Shown here: positions 12,234-18,183 of the stretch, one piece after another
How positions within the stretch are numbered: position 1 is the stretch's first letter
How the letters are laid out: the number at the start of each line of letters is the position of its first letter
Source: Actinomycetes bacterium
Lineage (GTDB): Bacteria > Actinomycetota > Actinomycetes > Actinomycetales > Cellulomonadaceae
Reading direction: 5' to 3'
Assembly (NCBI GenBank): GCA_023428465.1
Contig: JAEYXM010000017.1
Span: 1 to 18,183, forward strand
DNA length: 18,183 nt
Program-made: the position numbers and the translations under genes
The notes under the pieces: model-generated
Told to the model about the DNA's origin: nothing
Database searches by the model: none
What the model saw: the letters and a program-made list of their open reading frames with translations, nothing else

Positions 12234-12280
12234 GTCACCGCCGCGGCGCACACCATCGCCCGGACACACTGGGCGGTGAC
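12234..12280 (+). promoter_or_regulatory. inverted repeat upstream of narK
   Basis: GTCACCGCC at 12234-12242 and its exact complement GGCGGTGAC at 12272-12280 are separated by 29 bases. The 159-bp gap between the regulator gene and narK also holds a weak ACCCCG/CGGGGT hairpin, a TAGGTT -10-like hexamer at 12210-12215 and GGGGTTTTT at about 12218-12226. The repeat could be a pair of operator half-sites or a leader stem-loop. No FNR/CRP-type TTGAT-N4-ATCAA box is seen. Confidence 0.45.
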
Positions 12281-12311
12281 CACGCCAGGGGCCGTGCGAA
12301 CCGGAGGAACG

Positions 12312-13616
12312 ATGGCGATCTTCAGTCCGCGAGTCGACCTCGCGCGGTGGGACCCCGAGGACCCGGAGCGCTGGGACAGCCGTTTCGCGTGGCGGACGTT
12401 GTGGATCACCACGTACAACCTGACGCTGGCGTTCTGCGTCTGGTACCTGGTCAGCGCCATCGCGCCCCGCCTGACCACGATCGGCTACGACCTGACCGAC
12501 GCCCAGCTCTACTGGCTGGTCGCTGTGCCCGGACTCTCGGGCGGTCTCATGCGGCTGATCTACATGTTCCTGCCGCCCATCGTCGGCACGCGCACCCTCG
12601 TGGGTGGCTCGGCGACGCTGCTGCTCCTGCCGATGATCGGCTGGACGGCGGCCGTCCGGAACGTGGACACGCCCTTCTGGGTGCTGCTGCTCCTGGCCGC
12701 GGCGTGCGGCGTCGGCGGTGGTGCCTTCTCCGGGTTCATGCCGTCCACCAGCTACTTCTTCCCGCGGCGGATGGCCGGCACCGCGCTCGGGCTCCAGGCG
12801 GGGCTCGGCAACTTCGGCGTGAGCCTCATCCAGTTCCTGACGCCCTGGGTCGTGGGCTTCGGCCTGCTCGGTGTCACGGCGCTGACGCCGCAGGAGAAGA
12901 TCGACGGCGGGCAGATGTGGCTGCACAACGCGGGCCTGGTCCTCATCCCGTGGGTGCTCCTCGGCATGGTCCTGGCGGCCGTCTACCTGCGGCGGGTGCC
13001 CGTCGAGGCGAACTTCCGCCAGCAGCTCGACATCTTCCGTGAGCGGCACACCTGGTACATGACGGCGATCTACCTCATGACCTTCGGGGCCTTCTCCGGC
13101 TTCGCCGCCCAGCTGGGCCTCATCATCAAGAACGAGTACGGCAGCTTCGCCGACGCGCCCGACCCCTTGAAGTTCGCGTTCCTGGGCCCGCTCATCGGCT
13201 CGGCGACGCGGGCGGCGTGGGGTCCGCTCTGCGACCGCTTCGGCGGCGCCGTGTGGACGTTCGTGGCGGGCGTCGGCATGACCGTGAGCACCGCGTTCAC
13301 GGCGTTCTTCCTGAGCCCGACGTCGCGCGGGCAGTTCGGCTGGTTCCTGGCCGGCATGCTCACGGTCTTCTTCTTCGCCGGCATCGGTAACGCCGGCACC
13401 TTCAAGCAGATGCCGATGATCTTCCCCCGCCGTCAGGCGGGCGGCGTGATCGGGTTCACCGCCTCGATCGCCGCCTTCGGGCCGTTCCTCGTCGGCGTCG
13501 CCCTGTCCGCCATCTCGCCCCGCGCGTTCTTCGTCGGCTGCGTCGTGTACTTCGCGGCGTGCACGGTGCTCGCGTGGGTCCAGTACGCCCGCCCGGGGGC
13601 ACCCCGGCCCAGCTGA
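12312..13616 (+). CDS. narK: NarK-family nitrate/nitrite transporter
   Basis: A 434-residue major-facilitator protein with about twelve membrane helices. Both nitrate signatures are present: AGLGNFGVSLIQ (residues 163-174) and AGIGNAGTFKQMP (356-368). Arginines in helix 2 (GGLMRLIY, Arg81) and helix 8 (SATRAAWGP, Arg300) fit the substrate-binding pair of NarK. It imports nitrate and/or exports nitrite for respiration; whether it acts as H+ symporter or exchanger cannot be told from this. The ATG at 12312 has GGAGGA at good spacing; an upstream ATG at 12276 runs through the inverted repeat and ribosome site and is rejected. narG begins 20 bases after its stop, so the two are one operon. Confidence 0.94.
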   Translation: MAIFSPRVDLARWDPEDPERWDSRFAWRTLWITTYNLTLAFCVWYLVSAIAPRLTTIGYDLTDAQLYWLVAVPGLSGGLMRLIYMFLPPIVGTRTLVGGSATLLLLPMIGWTAAVRNVDTPFWVLLLLAAACGVGGGAFSGFMPSTSYFFPRRMAGTALGLQAGLGNFGVSLIQFLTPWVVGFGLLGVTALTPQEKIDGGQMWLHNAGLVLIPWVLLGMVLAAVYLRRVPVEANFRQQLDIFRERHTWYMTAIYLMTFGAFSGFAAQLGLIIKNEYGSFADAPDPLKFAFLGPLIGSATRAAWGPLCDRFGGAVWTFVAGVGMTVSTAFTAFFLSPTSRGQFGWFLAGMLTVFFFAGIGNAGTFKQMPMIFPRRQAGGVIGFTASIAAFGPFLVGVALSAISPRAFFVGCVVYFAACTVLAWVQYARPGAPRPS

Positions 13617-13636
13617 GCCGCGACGAAGGAGCTGTC

Positions 13637-16600
13637 ATGACGGACACCCGCACCGAGGGCGCGACCCCCGGCTTGGACGGCCCCGCCTCGGACGTGATCC
13701 TGCGGCTCGGGCGGCACCTGCGCCGCGGCGAGGTCTCGGGCGACCTGCGCACGTTGCACCAGCAGGGCGGCCGCGAGGCGGACGCGTTCTACCGGGACCG
13801 GTGGAGCCACGACAAGGTCGTGCGCTCCACGCACGGTGTGAACTGCACGGGCTCGTGCTCGTGGAAGGTGTACGTCAAGGACGGGATCATCACCTGGGAG
13901 GCGCAGCAGACGGACTACCCGTCGGTCGGTGCCGATCGCCCGGAGTACGAGCCCCGCGGCTGCCCGCGCGGCGCGGCGTTCAGCTGGTACACGTACTCGC
14001 CGACGCGGATCCGCTACCCGTACGTGCGGGGCGTCCTGCTCGAGCTGTACCGGGCGGCCCGCGCCCGGACCGGTGACCCGGTCGCCGCATGGGCGTCGAT
14101 CGTCGACGACCCGGACGCGGCCCGGCGGTACAAGTCCGCGCGCGGCAAGGGCGGTCTGGTGCGCGCGACCTGGGACGAGGCCGTCGAGATCGTCGCGGCC
14201 GCGCAGGTGCACACGATCCGGCGGTACGGGCCGGACCGCGTCGCGGGCTTCTCGCCGATCCCGGCGATGTCGATGGTCTCGCACGGTGCGGGGGCGCGGT
14301 ACCACGCGCTCATCGGCGCACCCATGCTCTCGTTCTACGACTGGTACGCCGACCTGCCCGTGGCGTCGCCGCAGGTGTTCGGCGACCAGACGGACGTCCC
14401 GGAGTCGGGCGACTGGTGGGATGCCGGCTACCTGGTCATGTGGGGCTCGAACATCCCGGTCACCCGCACGCCCGACGCGCACTGGATGACCGAGGCCCGC
14501 TACCGGGGTCAGAAGGTCGTCGCCGTCTCCCCGGACTACGCGGACAACGTGAAGTTCGCGGACGAGTGGCTCGCGGTCGCGCCGGGCACCGACGGCGCCC
14601 TCGCGATGGCGATGGGACACGTCACGCTGCGGGAGTTCTTCGTCGAGCGGCAGGTCCCGTACTTCACGGACTACGTGACGCGGTACACCGACCTGCCGTT
14701 CCTGGTGCACCTGGAGGCCGGGCCGGACGGCGCGTACCGGCCCGGGAAGTTCGTCACGGCCGAGGACCTGGGCGGCCGTGCGGCGAAGGCGGAGAACGCC
14801 GCGTTCAAGACGGTGCTCCTCGACGCGCGCACAGGCAAGCCCGTGGTGCCGGGCGGCTCCCTCGGCTTCCACTACGGCGCCGACGGCGCCGGGCGCTGGA
14901 ACCTCGACCTCGGCGACGTCGAGCCCCTGCTGAGCGCGGGCGGTACGAGCGTCGGACAGCCGGCCGGGGACGCCGTCGAGGTGGACCTGCCGCGGTTCGA
15001 CGCGCTCGACGGCAGTGCCGGCGTCATCCGCCGCGGCGTGCCCGTGCGGCGCGTCGGCAAGCACCTGGTCACGACGGTCATGGACCTGCTGCTCGCGCAG
15101 TACGGCGTCGGGCGCACCGGGCTGCCGGGCGAATGGCCGACGGGGTACGACGACGCCGCCCACCCGGGCACCCCGGCGTGGCAGGAGCAGTTCACCGGCG
15201 TACCTGCGGCCAAGGCGGAGCGCATCGGCCGGGAGTTCGCGGCGAACGCGGAGGAGTCCCGCGGGCGCTCGATGATCATCATGGGCGCCGGGACGAACCA
15301 CTGGTTCCACTCCGACACGATCTACCGCACGTTCCTCACGCTCACGACCCTCACGGGCTGCCAGGGCGTCAACGGCGGGGGCTGGGCGCACTACGTCGGC
15401 CAGGAGAAGGTGCGCCCCGTCACGGGCCACTCGATGTACGCCACGGCGAACGACTGGGCGCGGCCGCCGCGCACGATGATCCAGACCGCCTACTGGTACC
15501 TGCACACCGACCAGTTCCGCTACGACGCGTTCGATGCCGGCACGCTCTCCGCGGCGCAGTCCGGCGGCCGGTTCGCGGGGCGGTCGACCGCGGACGTGAT
15601 CGCGCAGTCCGCGCGACTGGGGTGGATGCCGTCCTACCCGACGTTCGACCGCAACCCCCTCGACCTCGCCGACGACGCCGCATCCGCCGGCGTGAGCGTG
15701 GACGAGTACGTGCCGGCCGAGCTGACCGCGGGTCGGCTCCGGTTCGCGGCCGAGGACCCCGACGCGCCCGAGAACTTCCCGCGCGTCCTGACGATCTGGC
15801 GGGCGAACCTCCTCGGGAGCTCGGCCAAGGGCAACGAGTACTTCCTGCACCACCTGCTCGGCACGGACTCCAACCTCCGCGCCACCGAGGCGCCCCCCGA
15901 GGCGCGCCCCCGGGACGTCGTCTGGCACGCCGAGGCGCCGACGGGCAAGCTCGACCTGCTCCTGTGCCTGGACTTCCGGATGACGAGCACGACCGTCTTC
16001 TCCGACGTCGTGCTCCCCGCCGCGACCTGGTACGAGAAGCACGACCTGAACACCACGGACATGCACCCGTTCGTGAACTCGTTCAGCCCCGCGATCGCGC
16101 CGCCGTGGCAGACGCGGACGGACTTCGACATCTTCCAGACGCTCGCGCGGCGCTTCAGCGAGCTCGCGGGGACCCACCTCGGCGTCCGGCGGGACGTCGT
16201 CGCGACCCCCCTGCTGCACGACACGCCCGACGAGCTCGCGACCCCGCACGGCCGGGTGCTCGACTGGGCGGCGGGGGAGTGCGAGCCCGTGCCCGGGCGC
16301 ACCATGCCGCGCCTGACGGTGGTCGAGCGGGACTACGCGGCGGTCGCGGCGAAGATGGCCACGCTCGGGCCGCTCGTCGACACCCTGGGGCTCACCACGA
16401 AGGGCGTGACCTTCCAGGTCGACCAGGAGGTCGCCTACCTCGGCCGCAAGAACGGGGTGGCCACGGGGACGGGCGGGAGCGTCGTCGAGGGCCGGCCCCT
16501 GCTGACGCGCGACACGCACGTGTGCGAGGCGATCCTCGCGCTCTCGGGCACGACGAACGGCCGGCTCGCCGTGCAGGGCTTCCACACCCTCGAGAAGCGG

Positions 16601-17389
16601 ACGGGCACGCAACTGGCGGACCTCGCCGCGGAGCACGAGGGCAAGCAGATGACCTTCGCGGACACGCAGGCCGCACCCGTCACGGTCATCACGTCGCCCG
16701 AGTGGTCCGGCACCGAGCACGGCGGCCGGAGGTACTCGCCCTTCACGGTCAACGTCGAACGGCTCAAGCCGTGGCACACGCTCACGGGGCGCCAGCACTT
16801 CTACCTCGACCACGACTGGATCACCGAGCTCGGCGAGGGCCTGCCGGTGTTCCGGCCGCCGCTGAACATGCAGGCGCTCTTCGGTGAGTCCGTCGTGGGG
16901 GACACCGCGCAGGTCCCCGGCTCGGGCCGGCTCGGCGTGACCGTGCGCTACCTGACCCCGCACAACAAGTGGTCCATCCACTCCGAGTACCAGGACAACC
17001 TCTTCATGCTCTCGCTGTCCCGCGGCGGGCCGCAGATCTGGATGAGCGACCGCGACGCGGCCAAGATCGGCGTCGCCGACAACGACTGGATCGAGGCGCT
17101 CAACCGCAACGGCGTCGTCGTGGCGCGCGCCGTCGTCTCCCACCGCATGCCGGAGGGGACGGTCTACATGCACCACGCGCAGGACCGCCTCATCGACGTG
17201 CCCCGCTCGGAGACCACGGGCCGACGCGGCGGGATCCACAACTCGCTCACGCGCCTGCTCATCAAACCGAGCCACCTCATCGGTGGGTACGCGCAGCTGT
17301 CGTATGCGTTCAACTACCTCGGCCCGACGGGGAACCAGCGTGACGAGGTCACCGTCATCCGGCGGCGGAGCCAGGAGGTGGAGTACTGA
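13637..17389 (+). CDS. narG: respiratory nitrate reductase alpha subunit NarG
   Basis: A 1250-residue protein, full length for NarG. The FS0 cluster ligands are His66, Cys70, Cys74 and Cys109 in STHGVNCTGSCSWK and RGCPRG. The Mo-coordinating aspartate is Asp235 in SFYDWYADLP. Family landmarks continue throughout (FSPIPAMSMVS, QTDVPES, MIIMGAGTNHW, GGWAHYVGQEK, WRANLLGSSAKGNE, ATWYEKHDLNTTDMHPF, RGGIHNS). It reduces nitrate to nitrite at a bis-MGD cofactor in the membrane-bound NarGHI complex, facing the cytoplasm. There is no Tat signal peptide, as expected for NarG. The ATG at 13637 has AAGGAG upstream. Cofactor supply comes from the Moco block on the left. narH follows after one base. Confidence 0.97.
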   Translation: MTDTRTEGATPGLDGPASDVILRLGRHLRRGEVSGDLRTLHQQGGREADAFYRDRWSHDKVVRSTHGVNCTGSCSWKVYVKDGIITWEAQQTDYPSVGADRPEYEPRGCPRGAAFSWYTYSPTRIRYPYVRGVLLELYRAARARTGDPVAAWASIVDDPDAARRYKSARGKGGLVRATWDEAVEIVAAAQVHTIRRYGPDRVAGFSPIPAMSMVSHGAGARYHALIGAPMLSFYDWYADLPVASPQVFGDQTDVPESGDWWDAGYLVMWGSNIPVTRTPDAHWMTEARYRGQKVVAVSPDYADNVKFADEWLAVAPGTDGALAMAMGHVTLREFFVERQVPYFTDYVTRYTDLPFLVHLEAGPDGAYRPGKFVTAEDLGGRAAKAENAAFKTVLLDARTGKPVVPGGSLGFHYGADGAGRWNLDLGDVEPLLSAGGTSVGQPAGDAVEVDLPRFDALDGSAGVIRRGVPVRRVGKHLVTTVMDLLLAQYGVGRTGLPGEWPTGYDDAAHPGTPAWQEQFTGVPAAKAERIGREFAANAEESRGRSMIIMGAGTNHWFHSDTIYRTFLTLTTLTGCQGVNGGGWAHYVGQEKVRPVTGHSMYATANDWARPPRTMIQTAYWYLHTDQFRYDAFDAGTLSAAQSGGRFAGRSTADVIAQSARLGWMPSYPTFDRNPLDLADDAASAGVSVDEYVPAELTAGRLRFAAEDPDAPENFPRVLTIWRANLLGSSAKGNEYFLHHLLGTDSNLRATEAPPEARPRDVVWHAEAPTGKLDLLLCLDFRMTSTTVFSDVVLPAATWYEKHDLNTTDMHPFVNSFSPAIAPPWQTRTDFDIFQTLARRFSELAGTHLGVRRDVVATPLLHDTPDELATPHGRVLDWAAGECEPVPGRTMPRLTVVERDYAAVAAKMATLGPLVDTLGLTTKGVTFQVDQEVAYLGRKNGVATGTGGSVVEGRPLLTRDTHVCEAILALSGTTNGRLAVQGFHTLEKRTGTQLADLAAEHEGKQMTFADTQAAPVTVITSPEWSGTEHGGRRYSPFTVNVERLKPWHTLTGRQHFYLDHDWITELGEGLPVFRPPLNMQALFGESVVGDTAQVPGSGRLGVTVRYLTPHNKWSIHSEYQDNLFMLSLSRGGPQIWMSDRDAAKIGVADNDWIEALNRNGVVVARAVVSHRMPEGTVYMHHAQDRLIDVPRSETTGRRGGIHNSLTRLLIKPSHLIGGYAQLSYAFNYLGPTGNQRDEVTVIRRRSQEVEY

Positions 17390-17390
17390 C

Positions 17391-18183
17391 ATGCGCGTCA
17401 TGGCTCAGATGGCGATGGTGATGAACCTCGACAAGTGCATCGGGTGCCACACGTGCTCGGTCACCTGCAAGCAGGCGTGGACGAACCGCACGGGCACCGA
17501 GTACGTGTGGTTCAACAACGTCGAGACCCGGCCCGGGCAGGGCTACCCGCGCACCTACGAGGACCAGGAGACCTGGCAGGGCGGCTGGACGCTCAACCGT
17601 CGCGGACGGCTGCAGCTCAAGGCCGGCGGGCGGCTGAAGAACCTGCTCACGATCTTCGCCAGCCCCAAGCTGCCCTCGATCGACGAGTACTACGAGCCCT
17701 GGACGTACGACTACGAGAACCTCACCAACGCGCCCCTGCAGGAGCACACACCCGTCGCGCGTCCGAAGTCGCTGATCAGCGGCCAGGACATGCAGGTGCG
17801 GTGGAGCGCGAACTGGGACGACAACCTCGCGGGCGCCCCGGCGCTCACCGCCGCCGACCCGGTGCTGGCCAAGGTCTCGGACAAGGTTCGGCTCGAGTTC
17901 GAGCAGACCTTCATGTTCTACCTGCCGCGCATCTGCGAGCACTGCCTGAACCCGTCGTGCGCGGCGTCGTGCCCCTCGGGCGCGATCTACAAGCGCTCCG
18001 AGGACGGGATCGTCCTGGTCGACCAGGACAAGTGCCGTGGCTGGCGCAAGTGCGTCACGGGCTGCCCGTACAAGAAGGTCTACTTCAACCACCGCACCGG
18101 CAAGGCCGAGAAGTGCACGTTCTGCTTCCCCCGCGTCGAGGTGGGCCTGCCGACCGTGTGCTCCGAGACGTGCGTCGGGCGGC
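17391..18183 (+). CDS. narH: respiratory nitrate reductase beta subunit NarH, cut by the window end
   Basis: The first 264 residues of NarH (usually about 500) are present. All four Fe-S motifs visible at this end are intact: C16, C19, C22, C26; C182, C185, C190, C194; C215, C221, C225 with Trp218 replacing the fourth cysteine, as in the [3Fe-4S] cluster of E. coli NarH; and C242, C245, C257, C261. The spacing within each motif matches the E. coli protein as I recall it. NarH passes electrons from the quinol-oxidising NarI to NarG. The ATG at 17391 lies one base after the narG stop, with AGGAGG 12 bases upstream in the narG 3' end; a second ATG at 17400 is less likely. narJ and narI should follow to the right. 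Confidence 0.97.
   Translation, partial: MRVMAQMAMVMNLDKCIGCHTCSVTCKQAWTNRTGTEYVWFNNVETRPGQGYPRTYEDQETWQGGWTLNRRGRLQLKAGGRLKNLLTIFASPKLPSIDEYYEPWTYDYENLTNAPLQEHTPVARPKSLISGQDMQVRWSANWDDNLAGAPALTAADPVLAKVSDKVRLEFEQTFMFYLPRICEHCLNPSCAASCPSGAIYKRSEDGIVLVDQDKCRGWRKCVTGCPYKKVYFNHRTGKAEKCTFCFPRVEVGLPTVCSETCVGR

Noticed and set aside
12276..12311. Upstream start for NarK
   Set aside because: It would translate the right arm region of the inverted repeat and the GGAGGA ribosome site. The family's N-terminus fits the ATG at 12312.
12153..12311. FNR/CRP-type box or NarL heptamers before narK
   Set aside because: No TTGAT-N4-ATCAA or close variant, and no clear TACYYMT-type heptamer cluster, was found by eye.
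13433..17401. Very long open frame antisense to narG
   Set aside because: Low-complexity composition typical of the complement of GC-rich codons. NarG on the plus strand aligns over its whole length with the known family.
1..18183. tRNA, rRNA or CRISPR array
   Set aside because: No cloverleaf-like sequence, rRNA segment or regularly spaced repeat was found. The only repeats are short tandem or extragenic ones already listed.

Overview
The window is high-GC DNA with the codon use, frequent GTG starts and leaderless-type promoters of an actinobacterium. A Micrococcales or Cellulomonas-like host is my best guess, from protein style rather than any search. Nearly all of it can be read as genes in three blocks: sulfane-sulfur handling, molybdenum cofactor (Moco) synthesis, and nitrate respiration.

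Left block (1-2983, all minus strand). The window opens inside an IS5-family element whose end abuts the stop codon of a rhodanese lipoprotein gene. Upstream of that gene lies an apparent operon: a sulfide:quinone oxidoreductase (SQR), a TusE/DsrC-family sulfur carrier and a DsrE2-type protein. Two 16-bp near-palindromes of the CsoR/CstR operator type (ATACCCC-N2-GGGGTAT) sit before the rhodanese gene and before the SQR gene. This points to a persulfide-inducible (or, less likely here, copper-inducible) regulon. The regulator gene itself is not in the window.

Middle block (3090-11367). A small unknown gene and a DUF1349 gene (convergent) are followed by a nearly complete Moco pathway in two converging operons. 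The plus-strand operon has a MOT1-type molybdate permease, moeZ (MoeB-rhodanese), moeA, moaC, mobA fused to a DUF6457-like domain, and moaD. The minus-strand operon has mogA, moaE and moaA. Together they cover GTP to cyclic pyranopterin, molybdopterin, adenylylated molybdopterin, Mo insertion and guanylylation. They meet in a short intergenic repeat at 9384-9476.

Right block (11430-18183, plus strand). A winged-helix regulator with a four-cysteine C-terminal domain, possibly Fe-S binding, precedes narK (nitrate/nitrite transport), narG (catalytic subunit, bis-MGD and FS0) and narH (Fe-S subunit, cut by the window end). narJ and narI are expected just beyond. The cofactor block supplies the bis-MGD that NarG needs. 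The SQR could feed electrons into the same quinone pool that nitrate reductase drains.

No tRNA, rRNA or CRISPR array was seen. The most interesting item is the sulfur module with its paired operators, each overlapping a likely -10 element in the same register.
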